Below are positions 1 to 9,124 of a stretch of DNA of 20,427 nt, piece after piece. The notes beneath the pieces were generated by a model. It worked only from the letters and a program-made list of their open reading frames with translations. It had not been told where the DNA came from and ran no database searches. The translations under genes were made by a program, and so were the position numbers. Source of the DNA: Chara braunii (taxonomy: Eukaryota; Streptophyta; Charophyceae; Charales; Characeae); NCBI GenBank assembly GCA_003427395.1, contig BFEA01000112.1, positions 1,132,323 through 1,152,749 on the forward strand, in the 5' to 3' direction. Numbering within the stretch: the stretch's first letter is position 1; the number at the start of each line of letters is the position of its first letter.

Positions 1-68
1 CTCCTGGTCCTTGCACGGCCTGCCCGCCCGCGAAAATTAGGGTGACCCCGGCCGGTTGGTAGCCTAGG
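1..68 (-). repeat. End of a GC-rich dispersed element (cut by window edge)
   Basis: The first 68 bases match, as reverse complement, the left part of the element at 16171-16457. Both share the stretch around CCTGGTCCTTGCACGGCC, a GGGTGACCC core and the terminal TGGTAGCCTAG. The rest of this copy lies outside the window. No coding capacity is seen. Confidence 0.6.
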
Positions 69-260
69 TTTTGTCATGGTTTGACTGTGCAGCTCCTTTT
101 TTTTGTTTGGCTGTGGCTGTTTGTTTCTTTTTCCCAATGTCTTTTCGTTGTTAATTTTTGGAGTTAAAAATACTTGCAGTTGGCAACTGTATTGTTTTTA
201 TTTAATTCCAGTCTCTCTTTGTTTTTGAAATTTAACTTGAAACGCAAAATGCTCTGAACT

Positions 261-303
261 GGATGGATGGATGGATGGATGGATGGGTGGCTGGGTGGGT
301 GGA
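261..303. repeat. (GGAT)n microsatellite
   Basis: About ten GGAT units become GGGT-type variants toward the 3' end. It is a plain tetranucleotide satellite. The bases between 69 and 260 are AT-rich and hold nothing recognisable. Confidence 0.9.
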
Positions 304-378
304 TCTTATATGTCTAATCTTACCTTATTTATCTAATCTGATCTGATCTTATCTTATCTATCTATTGATTCTATTCTG

Positions 379-432
<54 letters not shown>

Positions 433-456
433 TTAATCTATCTATCTATCTACCGA
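304..456. repeat. (ATCT)n microsatellite, degenerate at both edges
   Basis: A perfect run of about thirteen CTAT units lies at 380-432, flanked by imperfect TCTAATC/TGATC variants on both sides. It is a length-variable simple repeat of a kind found only in eukaryotes at this size. Confidence 0.9.
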
Positions 457-499
457 TGATTCTATGTAGCTATTTATAGATCAATTGATCGATTGAACA

Positions 500-628
500 T
501 ATAAGAGAGGAAGTGAATCGAGCATAAGAGGAAGGAAGAGATTGATCAGAAGAGGGGGAGGGGAGGGGAGAAGAGGGTGGAAGATGCAATGGAGGCTATG
601 AACCTTGGTGCAGGAACTGTTGCTCTGG
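500..628. other. Purine-rich tract with a G-quadruplex-capable core
   Basis: The plus strand is almost all A/G from 505 to 580. Four G-runs (554-558, 560-563, 565-568, 575-577) are separated by 1 to 6 bases, which fits a G-quadruplex. No gene is visible here. Confidence 0.5.
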
Positions 629-1148
629 CTACTCGGATGTCTCCCCCTGTGGTGGCATCAGAAGATGTAGCTTAGACTCCCTCTTGTTTGTCGGTGCATA
701 CGGGACGGTGCAAGTGCTTGATTGCACAACAGGCAAGCCGACATATTTTCCAATTTGGCATAGCTTGTCCCTCCTCGCCTCTCCCTCCTCTCCTCTCCTG
801 TCCCTCCTCGCCTGGCCCTCCCTCTTTATCTGTCCTTCCTCCTCCTCCTGCCACTTCTCCACTGTTAGTGAACGAACAAGAAGGACAGACACAAAGAGGG
901 ACAGAGAGAGCGAGGGAGAGAGAGAGAACGTGAACTGGATAATAGCTGGCTCGTCCTTGCCATGGATGATGTACTGCCTCATCGTGGCCTGAGATGCTGA
1001 GCCGGTGGCCTCCAACGGTGAGATGGTAGCGACTTCCGATGGGCAATAGTGAGGTGCAGTGGTGGGAGGGTTCAACAATGGCACAGCAGCTGCAGATGTC
1101 CACAACTGCAGGGAAGCGGGAGGAATCAATCGGCCACAGCTGCACAAT
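629..1148. other. Anonymous region with a polypyrimidine tract; no supported gene
   Basis: Short ORFs overlap on both strands, but none has a recognisable domain and all cross low-complexity sequence. 771-850 is nearly pure C/T, and 890-930 is GA-rich. The Ser/Leu-rich and Glu/Arg-rich translations are products of that composition. I see no splice-supported exon, so I leave it unannotated. Confidence 0.4.
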
Positions 1149-1237
1149 TCACCAAATGCACAAAAGACACAAATTATGGTGGTGTATCTTTCCATGTTCT
1201 AGTGGAATATTCATTCTCATTTTGCATGTTTGGTGAG
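1149..1237. repeat. Fold-back repeat, family with CACCAAATG...CATTTGGTG ends
   Basis: The ends CACCAAATGCACAAAA (left) and TTTTGCATGTTTGGTGAG (right) are imperfect inverted repeats around a core reading roughly TATCTTTCCATGTTCTAG. The same unit recurs near 7650-7715, 7835-7896, 13799-13860, 13942-14016 and, inverted, 14143-14209. It is probably a small non-autonomous fold-back transposon. Confidence 0.55.
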
Positions 1238-2385
1238 TGGGGTGGTGAGGCCCGATAATGGTGCAGAAGCCGGAAAACGTGCGAAGCACTATCAGCGGGA
1301 TGGATTCGAAACAAAACAAATCCATCATGCCACCTCCAGAACCTCCGCAGACACCAAACTGGACACCGGACCCAGACATCGCAGATCCTGGAGTGCGTCC
1401 AGTTACCATGGAGATAGGATAACTACTAAACTGTAGATTGGTATTGCTTTTGGCAACTCCGACTACGGTACCAGCCAAAGGCCGCCTTCTTTCTCCCCCC
1501 CCCTGTTTGGCTCCCCATGCTATGGATGTAGAACAGTTATTTCTGTGCAAAATTGTGATCAGAGTCATCAGACGAGTATGTTGTATATATACTGATCTGA
1601 GTCTGGTTATCGTTCACTTTGTCCAATCAATCAGTAGTTTATAGTTGTGGATAGTGGGCGATAGTGAAGATGGTATTAGGCACAGGTCTGTATGTCTTGG
1701 ATTGACAAAGATAGTTTACAGTGAAGTGCTAATAAGTGGAATGCAGACATAATAGCTATTGAACTACTTAGCACTAGTCTTGTCATTTTGAATGAGTGAG
1801 GAAGGTGGTAATGCCACCCTTCTAAAAGCGATGAAGGCCTCTATAAGGTTCCTAACCGTAGAGACAGTGAAAAGACCATCGAGACGAAGGACGTGTAGGT
1901 CCACTCACTCATGTCAGCTGCAGCAGGAACATGAACCAGCCAGGTGTCAAGCACTCAAATTTGACAGTCTGGTCTAGAACGCCAATGAGAGGGGCGCGAA
2001 CTAGATGTTGTGCACTTGTTGCCTCAAGGCTGGGGAGCAATCACACCAAACAAGTACCAAGACTTGCAGAACATTGTGCAGTCTTTAGCTGCCTACCCAA
2101 TCAGTTGTCCTCATCAATGATGGAGCCCCCTGAGACACGTGTGTATGCCCCGCAGAAGAAGGGAACATAATCAAAAGCTCGAGTGTATGGTATGGACTCA
2201 ATAGAAGGGAAAAAGAGGGCTAGAGACCATAAGTCAATGAGAATGGAGAGTTCAGAGGCTGTTCATGAGGATATCAGGGATCAGCAATGATGTGCCCAGT
2301 TTGCATCGAAGGGCAAGTGTTCACATTGTGCCCAGAACTCGGAAGATAACTTTCTGTGACCTTGAAGCAGGCAGTGGATGCAATG
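1238..2385. other. No gene recognised
   Basis: This is a 1.1-kb stretch with only short ORFs (61-79 codons) that carry no family motif. A CCHC-like cluster near 2280-2330 is too loose to call. It could be decayed retroelement sequence upstream of the gypsy relic, but I cannot show this. Confidence 0.4.
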
Positions 2386-2932
2386 AAACCACCAGTACTT
2401 GGCCCAGCTATCGGCCGCGTGAAAAAAATAGAGTAGAAATGTTTCTAGTCGGATGAATTTGGGTGCTCCTGTAGTGGCCCGTACATTTCCAAAGATTGTG
2501 GCTTGTTAACGGGCTCAACTTTAGGAAGTACTGGTGGTTTAACTGCCTAGTAGGGGAAGTGAATGAATTGTGTCAGGCCATCCCTAGGCTATGACGGTCA
2601 CATCCTCTACTGTAGTCACATCCAGCCCTCTATGTATTGCGCCAGGTGTGAGCACATTGGTTGAGGTGTGAGCGAATCCAGTTCTGGTTTGTTGACCGAA
2701 CCAGTCCCACTCTCAACATTTCTCTCCTCGATACCCGTTTTCGCCGCGGCAAGCTTGATTGTTGCTAGTAAGCCATACAAAATTAAATGTTGTGCCCATT
2801 AACAAGCCACAATTTCAGGAAACGTACGGGCCACTACAAGAGCGCCCAAATTCATCCGACTAGAAACGTTTCTAGTAACTTTCTACTCTATTTTTTTCCA
2901 CGGCTGACAGCTGGGCCAAGTACTCGTGGTTT
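2386..2932. mobile_element. Long inverted repeat / nested TIR element
   Basis: The left arm 2386-2522 and the right arm 2789-2932 are imperfect inverted repeats of about 130 bases. Shared blocks include TAGTCGGATGAATTTGGG, TAGTGGCCCGTAC and TTGTGGCTTGTTAA. The outer ends are AAACCACCAGTACTTGG and its complement. A second inverted end, GTACTGGTGGTTTAAC, sits at 2528-2543, so 2386-2543 may be a separate short element. No transposase ORF lies inside. Confidence 0.65.
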
Positions 2933-4136
2933 AAGATGAGGAAACCCTTCTTGTATACTTCAGAGGAAGAGAACTTATGTAGTTGGATAGCAACACCATC
3001 GTGAACCTTCACAGAGATGAAGGATATTCCAAGTAGTGGTGGTATAATCATACTTGGGGGAATACAACATAAAAGTGGCTGAAGAGAAACAGTGGTCGAG
3101 CAGTGAGGTATGGTTTAATAGAAGTTTTTGGATCCAATTAAGATTTTATAATTAGTTAGAAACTGCTTGGGGTTTGGACTTTTGTGCACAAAGTGTCAGC
3201 TAAACTGAATAATGTAGAGACCCATCGGTTGAAGATTGTAGTGACTCTTACGAAAAGAGATGAACTTATCCAGGTTCAAAGAGTAGACGATACTTTAGAA
3301 CAGCTCATTTGCTACATGTCTACAGGGACAATACATTGGAGGAATGGCCTTATGTGGAAGGAGTAGAACAAGCAAGGGAAGGGGATGACAATGATACTCG
3401 GGAGGTGGAGCCGTTCTGCAGTGAAGGGATAGGGGGCGACATGATAGTCATCTCCACATAGTCAAGGGAAAGGTTGGGGTCAACCATTTTCAACAACATC
3501 AATGAGCAAATCATGACAGACCCATAACTTGTCAAACGAACTCTGTGGGATAGAATGCAGAGGGGAGCCTGCAGGAGATTTTGTGAAATAGGTCATATCG
3601 ATAAGTTTGCCTGCAGGGAAACAAGTGCAGTGAGTTGAAGGTGCAGCGCCCTCTACTCAAGCTGGCGAGGTAGAAGTATTAGTACCTGTCGATCCATACG
3701 TACCTCCCCGGAACTCACAAATCATATTGGTTCTGGTTGGTCGTTTGAAACTACTCTCCTGTCACAGTCTAATGGCAAGATTCTCTGTGCTCAACATGTG
3801 ACTGATTCCATTCAGGAGCTAGTCGCAGAATTTCCAAATCTGATGTGCTCCTAGGTAGGGAAAAATATGAACGCAGATGGTGAGTTGGTCTTTTTAGAAG
3901 TTGAGCTAGACGATGAGAAGTTGGAGCTTCGGCGGGTATAGGATCGATCCCAAGCTACGTGAGTCGTGTGCGTGTAGAAAAGCTTTCTGTAGCAAGAGAA
4001 GATGTACGAGTTGAGCTGGCCAATTGTGTCCATATTGGCTAACAACAGTGAGATCACGGTTGATCGCTATGGTAAGTGCGTAGTTTGCTCTTTCTCGCGT
4101 TTGAGAGAGAAGTTGAGGCACAAGGTATCTTTTTTT
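2933..4136 (+). pseudogene. Probable decayed 5' part of a Ty3/gypsy element (gag / protease region)
   Basis: This stretch leads into the recognisable pol remains and carries fragments on the same strand, but stops and frame changes occur every 20-60 codons. At 3570-3614 one frame reads CRRFCEIGHIDKFAC, like a gag CCHC zinc knuckle, but the spacing is off (C-x3-C-x3-H-x5-C instead of C-x2-C-x4-H-x4-C). The 60-codon open stretch at 3184-3366 is Lys/Leu-rich and I cannot assign it. The gag label is an inference from position and the weak knuckle. No LTR is recognised. Confidence 0.35.
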
Positions 4137-4866
4137 GTCAGTGATGAGCTAAGCTTTTGATATGATACTAGTCATCCACTACCTAAAGGTTGCTAAGCAA
4201 AGTATCATGTGGGATGAAAAACTCTTTTAAGTATGTGATTCTTGACGGAAGTTGTCAATGCAAGAGAGGTATCAGCCTCCCCGCCTCAATCAATCCTATG
4301 GATGCTTTGTCATCAAGTTCATTCAACAAATATTGGAAGCCAGACCACGAGGAGGGCATCTACCTAATATTTGTGTCGCAAGAACGGGAGGCGATGGGGA
4401 TTCCTAAGGAGTAGAGCAAGTTGTTGCTGAGATTGCGAGAACCTTTAAGGCAAACCTGTAGGAATTGTAAGTAGGCAAAAACATGATGCCTTAGAGATAG
4501 TCCCAGGGGGTCAAATCCTAAGGGAAAGGATGTATAGGATATTTCTTGCGGTGGTCGATGAGCTTCACAAACAACTCGAGGATCTTCCAGCACCTCGCCT
4601 ACGGGTCACCTGTCCTATTTGTGGCTAATGAGGGAAACGAGTTGAGGATGTGCATTGACGATATGAGCCTCCTTGCTAACACTGCTTGTAATAATGTCGA
4701 GCCCGTACTCGGCGTCCTGCAAGCGGATAACCTTATTGATAGAGTGCAGGTATCGATGCATTAAAAAAGATAGGTCCGAAATCCACCTGTCATCCGACAT
4801 AGGTAGGATCCAAGGATTAGCCAAACCTACATTCGAGACCAGATGTTGATTGTATGAACTTGTGGT
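4137..4866 (+). pseudogene. Ty3/gypsy pol relic: protease-RT linker and N-terminal reverse transcriptase
   Basis: At 4159-4224 the translation DMILVIHYLKVAKQSIMWDE matches the conserved end of gypsy proteases, where an ILG-(M/I)-D-(W/Y)-L block leads into the RT. At about 4585-4764 a 60-residue block contains GSPVLFV...LRMCID, the N-terminal RT motif of gypsy pol. Just upstream, in another frame, DELHKQLEDL fits the helix that precedes it. After the stop at 4765, the residues up to about 4866 still follow the KID-x-S-G-Y-H-Q region, with internal stops. At least three frame changes and several stops make it non-functional. The intact polyprotein would replicate an LTR retrotransposon in the cytoplasm and nucleus. 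No LTR, integrase or RNase H is seen downstream. Confidence 0.75.
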
Positions 4867-4872
4867 GATGCC

Positions 4873-5030
4873 TTAAACCGCTATTACACGGCCCCAGCCT
4901 TGCAGAAAGTTTTTGTCGCCACAAGCAAAACTCGGAGGCTTGGAGGCGCCGCGCAGCCAGGCCCGCGGCTGAAAGAAAAAAATTGGTGGCCTTCAAAGTG
5001 GTGCAGGTTTCGTGCTGACACCCGCGGGCC
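4873..5030. mobile_element. Insertion splitting the gypsy RT; left end of the TTAAACC-TIR family
   Basis: The sequence from TTAAACCGC (4873) through ACGGCCCCAGCC matches the reverse complement of the right end of the element at 8930-9124. It sits exactly where the RT would read on from the region before the YxDD motif to the Pro-Phe-Gly-Leu/CNAP block. The right end is not clear: no good inverted copy of the terminus is visible near 5030. The insertion call rests on the homology of the left end and on the disrupted RT. Confidence 0.5.
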
Positions 5031-5033
5031 GAT

Positions 5034-5243
5034 ATGTGGTTTATTGGTGCTTTAAGACATTGTAATGCACCTGGAACATTCCAGCATGCTGTGGACCAAG
5101 TAATTCATGATTACTTGGGCAACTTTATGGTTGTCTACCCAGATGACATGCTTGTATTTAGGTGGATTGTCAGAGAGCACGTGGAGCACTTGAGGACTGT
5201 GCCTGGACAGACTGCTCCGACAAGACAAGAGCACTGCTTCCAC
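5034..5243 (+). pseudogene. Ty3/gypsy reverse transcriptase fragment with the catalytic YxDD box
   Basis: The 70-codon stretch contains CNAPGTFQ, the CNAP-x-TFQ box of gypsy RTs, then VVYPDDMLVF, which keeps the two catalytic aspartates of the YxDD motif. It ends with EHVEHL, the usual EH-x2-HL block that follows. The order and spacing are typical of Ty3/gypsy RT palm motifs. The fragment continues the RT of 4585-4866 after the intervening insertion. It ends at a stop, and no RNase H or integrase motif follows, so the 3' half of pol has been lost or cannot be recognised. Confidence 0.8.
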
Positions 5244-6461
5244 TGAAAAAGTACAGAACTGAACGTACTATGAGTTTAGGGATCAACCTGAAATGAAAGG
5301 ACAGGCTATCTATCGGTTGGGCAAGGATCTCAAGTGCCCAGAAACGGGTACAACGTTCAATAAACCTAGCAATTATCATCCATCGATCGATCGTTGTGCC
5401 TCCATTAAGTTAAACAGAACCATGCCGGATGGAATGGATGAGTCATATTATCTCTGATAACTTGATTGGGATGAGCGTTTGCCCAAAGTAGAAAATGCAC
5501 ATGACAACGTTGTTCATTTTGCTGCAGGTCTCTGTCCCAACCAACTGAATTTGAGTCTTTCTGCTGTGCTCTTTGTTTTTCTCTCTTTTTGTTTCTTTTT
5601 GTTCAAACCTTCTGCACCAATGAATACGATTTTGTCACATGGAGGAGTTTGTATTTTGATTACAGGTGTTATCTTATCCAATACAAAAAAGATACAAATT
5701 AAATGCCTTGATTTCCTGTTTCCGCACACAACATAGGGTGTGCCCATTGGTACTTTGGAGTACTCTAAGAGTATGTACCACAGTACAGACAGATCGTACA
5801 GAAAATTGTAGAGAAGCGACAACAGATCTCAGGCACAGAATGATCGAGCAAGGAAAAATGCACAGATGTGTATCTGTGTTTCAGGTAGGGATTTGGTATG
5901 GGTGAAGATTGCAGGGTTTAGTCCTGAGGGAAATATTTCCAGACAACTGCAACCACCGGATTTTCGCTCTATTGACCCTGGTGGCACATATGTCATTTAT
6001 ATTCCACCTCATCTTAGACCCTATCTTTTTTTTCATACATCAAAGTTATTGCCTATCCATACCATCGATCAGTTTCGTTCACGTCAACCGATGTTATGGT
6101 CCTCAATGGAGGGATAAGCGGAGGCCGATTGTATCCTCGAGCACCGGTATATGCCGGTTCCAAAACCTACAGGGAGAGGGTGCCCACCAAAGCCTGAGCT
6201 GCAGTAGAGGGTTCAGTTCAGATATCATACTGACTGGAGTGAGGATTGGTTGTTCATGAGCGAAGAACTGATGCAGACTGCCGCACACTTGTTTCATAGC
6301 TTTCAATTGAGCTGCAGTTGTGACAGGTTACAAAAGGGGTCCGAAAGTAAAGCAGCACGGGGAACAAAAAGTTTCTTAGGGGACTTCAAACCCCAAGGGG
6401 GCAGGCGTGTGAGGCTGCAAGGGCCTCTGTGGCACGGCTGCGGCAAAAGGGGTCCACAACT
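5244..6461. other. No gene; includes a 95-bp segment repeated near 17.8 kb
   Basis: Short ORFs on both strands show no family motif. 5622-5716 is identical over 95 bases to 17763-17857, on the same strand. The flanks differ, so it may be a dispersed repeat or trace back to the chimeric sequence at 17.6-17.9 kb. The rest is anonymous. Confidence 0.45.
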
Positions 6462-6528
6462 GAAGGGCCCTACCAATTTTTGGTGAAGGCTCCACAAAAG
6501 AAGGGCCCTACCAATTTTCGGTGAAGGT
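6462..6528. repeat. Short tandem duplication, 38-bp unit
   Basis: The block GAAGGGCCCTACCAATTTT followed by GGTGAAGG occurs at 6462 and again at 6500, with one base change. It lies in a G-rich stretch between about 6335 and 6530 that also repeats AAAAGGGGTCC twice (6331, 6444). Confidence 0.7.
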
Positions 6529-6646
6529 TGGGCCTCACAACCGGTAGAGATGCTTGGACTCCGGTAGGCGACGGCCAGGTCCAGAGTCTTCTGGAAGGAA
6601 TTGCCTGGTCGCCATGTGTGTCTGGTACTCAGAGTTTATTGTGCTT

Positions 6647-6798
6647 GTTAAACCACCACTACCTTTCTCGTATGTGGGACCATGGCCCATCAAGCGCCGT
6701 CAATGAAAAATATCGACGGGCGGTGTGGCAGCTATTTTTCAGGAGTAGGCTACTAGATGCCCTCGGCCGACATATGAGAAAGGTAGTGGTGGTTTAAC
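6647..6798. mobile_element. MITE, 152 bp, with 28-bp terminal inverted repeats and TTAA ends
   Basis: The left end GTTAAACCACCACTACC... runs 28 bases to GTATG. The right end is its reverse complement with one mismatch and finishes at 6798. TTAA occurs at both outer edges (6648-6651, 6794-6797), which could be part of the TIR or a target-site duplication as made by piggyBac-type transposases. There is no coding sequence inside. Confidence 0.8.
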
Positions 6799-7120
6799 TG
6801 GAAAAAGAAAAGAAAAGAAAAAGAAGAGTTGGCATAGCTGTCCTGGTTCTTATTTCTAGTTGGAGGAAGCAATGAGCTTGATCATGCTGCATCCAGACCA
6901 TGATTACAATCCGGATATCTCGACAGCGATGTGGACGGTCCAGATGTCCCGCTGTAGATTGGTCTGGACCATATGTCAGACTCTGTCGTATTGTTCCCAA
7001 GTTTTGAATTTTCAACCGAATTGAAGAATATCTGGAAAAAGTTATGTTGTGCAGCATTGCAAGACAAACAGCTTTTTCTTTCTCTCTGTCTGAAAAGACG
7101 AGGTTCCCAGAGCTCTTCCC
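6799..7120. other. No gene recognised
   Basis: It starts with an A/G-rich run (6800-6828) and continues with anonymous sequence. A minus-strand ORF overlaps it (6794-7252) but runs through the MITE at 7121-7229 and has no domain. Confidence 0.4.
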
Positions 7121-7229
7121 TACCGTCTTAACCCGAATATAACGCCCGGTCATTATAGCTGAATTTGGCACAGCTTTTAGCCCAGATACGGTGATAATTA
7201 TCGGGCGTTCTATTCGGGTGAAGACGGTA
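7121..7229. mobile_element. MITE, 109 bp, TACCGTCTT...AAGACGGTA ends
   Basis: About 29 bases at each end (7121-7150 and 7200-7229) are inverted copies with a few mismatches. The core of each is ACCCGAAT followed by AACGCCCG. The outer TA dinucleotides may be a target duplication. No ORF lies inside. The superfamily is uncertain. Confidence 0.75.
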
Positions 7230-7261
7230 GTATTATTATGGCATCCATGCAACTCGATCAG

Positions 7262-7335
7262 AAGGATTCGAAGTTTGAACCCGTGACCTGTTCATCAACA
7301 GTTGCATGTGTGTCACTCAGGCACATGGGCTGGGT
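7262..7335 (-). repeat. Possible tRNA-derived SINE fragment
   Basis: On the minus strand GCCTGAGTGACAC resembles a pol III A box, and CGGGTTCAAACTTCG, about 40 bases later, resembles a B box. The arms of a tRNA cloverleaf do not pair well, so this is not called as a tRNA gene. Confidence 0.25.
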
Positions 7336-7515
7336 AATACGATTTGTCTTTTCACGTGTCCTTGGAAAATTCCTACCCAACGTAGAGGGAATGAAATCAG
7401 ACAGAAAATCATTCTAGTTGTTGGGTGCCCCCCTTGCCGGGGTAAATGTCCAGACGACTGCATGTCCGGGTTTGGTCTACAGTTTTTGTGTCCCGCAGTA
7501 GATCCAGTACCACAC

Positions 7516-7896
7516 TGATCTGAATGCAGCTTTTAGAGGTTTGGGGGACATTCAGCTGGGGGAATCGTCCTGTGGTTCCCGGCCGAACCCTGTTGAAGGC
7601 TATGGGTCTCGCTCCACTACTCACGACATCCACAACAGACAAAAAATATGCCGGTGTATATTCCCATGTTCCAGCGGAAGATTGATTCTCATATTGCTCA
7701 TTTGGTGAGCAGTCGTGATCTGAATGCAGCTTTTAGAGATTTGCAGGACATTCAGCCGTGGAAATTGTCCTGTCTGTGGTTCCGATGGGCCTTGCTCCAC
7801 TACTCGTCACATCCACAAAAGACAAAAAATATGGCAGCGTATATTCCCATGTTCCGGCGGAAGACTCGTTCTCATTTTGCTCATTTGGTGAGCAGT
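7516..7896. repeat. Tandem duplication, unit about 180-200 bp
   Basis: Unit 1 (7516-7715) and unit 2 (7716-7896) both start TGATCTGAATGCAGCTTTTA, continue through GACATTCAGC and CTCCACTACTC, and end with the fold-back unit TTTGGTGAGCAGT. They differ by scattered substitutions and small indels, so the duplication is not recent. Each unit contains one copy of the fold-back family seen at 1149-1237. Confidence 0.85.
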
Positions 7897-8526
7897 GGAG
7901 CGAAGCCCTCAGTACTAGTATGTATGGCCAATCCATGCCAAAATTGTGCTTGAGCCTTGAAGAGGACGCCCAAAGTAAGCACGCGGGATATTCACGAAGA
8001 CTGCTGTGCACAGAAGGTACAAAAATATTTGAGTTCCGGAGGGCCAGATGATCTGTTGACCCACCCCACACCCCATGGTTTTTGAATTCGTGGGTTGGGG
8101 GGGGGGGGCAGTCCGGGACCGGAATCCTGACAGCTGTACGAGACACCCAACTCTGGACCTTCTCTAGGCCTCTGGATCGCAACTGTGCTTTTGTTTATGA
8201 TCGGGGCGCAAGAAGTGGCTTTTCAACAGTCTATGGAAATTATATATTCATTGTGTTCAGTTTATAACGTTTGTTCGTTTAGGATTGGACGTCAACCCTC
8301 CCTTGTGCCCCCTCCAGCTCCATCGTAGTGCCGCTGCTAAGGAGGTTGTCGAGAAAGGGAGAAGAAAAGAGACAAAGCACTGGAAAAAAAATTGGGATGC
8401 CAGGTCGTCACAAATGCATGTGGCTGCGTTCTTCTCTAGATGCAGTCATAATGACCAGGTTGTGTTTGGGGGCACAAGGCAGGGATGGTCACAAATTCTG
8501 CAAAGAAATTGTGAGGAAGTCTGAAG
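7897..8526. other. No gene recognised
   Basis: This anonymous stretch has a run of ten or more G at about 8098-8108. ORFs of up to 149 codons on the minus strand and 97 on the plus cross repeat units and show no known motif. Confidence 0.4.
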
Positions 8527-8579
8527 AAGAGGACAACTTTTTTTTTTTTTTTTTTTTTTTTTTCAAGAGGACAACTTTT
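8527..8579 (-). mobile_element. Poly(T) insertion flanked by 15-bp direct repeats
   Basis: AAGAGGACAACTTTT occurs at 8527-8541 and again at 8565-8579, with an uninterrupted T run plus one C between. Read on the minus strand this is a poly(A)-only insert with a 15-bp target-site duplication, as left by LINE machinery when almost the whole template is lost. Slippage-driven expansion is the alternative. Confidence 0.5.
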
Positions 8580-8652
8580 GAAACCGAAGTATATGGGGAA
8601 TATTGACCAGTAATAGAAGTTGTGAAACAGATGTTTTTTTTCCCTTTTTTTA

Positions 8653-8810
8653 AAAGGAAAGCAGAAGGGCACTGAGAATGTTAAACGAGCATTACTGTCG
8701 ATGCACTTTTCTCCGTTGCGAGCCAAAAAGAAACAGATAGATTATTTTTAAAAAAAAGGAAAGCAGAAGGGCTGGAAACGCGCTGCGTGCCAAAAGAAAC
8801 GGATAGGCAT
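8653..8810. repeat. Imperfect tandem duplication
   Basis: AAAAGGAAAGCAGAAGGGC occurs at 8653 and 8752. GCCAAAAAGAAACAGATAG (about 8721) is echoed by GCCAAAAGAAACGGATAG (about 8789). The second unit is shorter by an internal deletion. Confidence 0.65.
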
Positions 8811-8914
8811 GGGCGTGCTTTAGGCTGGCGCCGCCTGCGATTTTGCTCTGGTGGCCGAGCCCCGAAAGTTGCAGCAGCATGCTAGCCGTGACTTCGAAAA
8901 AATGGTCGGGAAAC

Positions 8915-8942
8915 GTACTGGTGGTTTGAAAACCACCAGTAC
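8915..8942. repeat. Perfect palindrome formed by two abutting TIRs
   Basis: GTACTGGTGGTTT (8915-8927) is followed, after a GA dinucleotide, by its exact reverse complement AAACCACCAGTAC (8930-8942). This looks like the right terminus of one element touching the left terminus of the next. Confidence 0.8.
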
Positions 8943-9124
8943 ACCGGCCTTGGAGACATCTTTCTGCGCGCAAGCTTTTCCAAACCTCTAGCGGTGCACT
9001 TCTTTTCTTTTTTCGATTGGTGCCACCAGCCAATAGTGTGGTCCGGTAGGTCGAGCCGTTGTGACAGTACGGTGGGGACGAGTGGTTTTTTGTGCAGGGC
9101 TGGGGCCGTGTACTGGCGGTTTAA
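8930..9124. mobile_element. MITE, about 195 bp, AAACCACCAGTAC-type TIRs
   Basis: The left end AAACCACCAGTACACCGGCC is mirrored by GGCCGTGTACTGGCGGTTTAA at 9104-9124, with one or two mismatches. The same right end is found inverted at 4873, inside the gypsy RT. There is no ORF with a transposase motif. Confidence 0.65.

Noticed and set aside
629-1195. 188-codon ORF on the minus strand
   Set aside because: It runs through a polypyrimidine tract and a fold-back repeat, its translation is Ser/Leu- and Glu/Arg-rich, and it has no domain.
3570-3614. A firm gag CCHC zinc knuckle
   Set aside because: The spacing is C-x3-C-x3-H-x5-C, not the standard one, so it is used only as weak support for the gypsy relic.
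7262-7335. A functional tRNA gene
   Set aside because: A- and B-box-like motifs are present on the minus strand, but no cloverleaf with paired acceptor and anticodon stems can be drawn.
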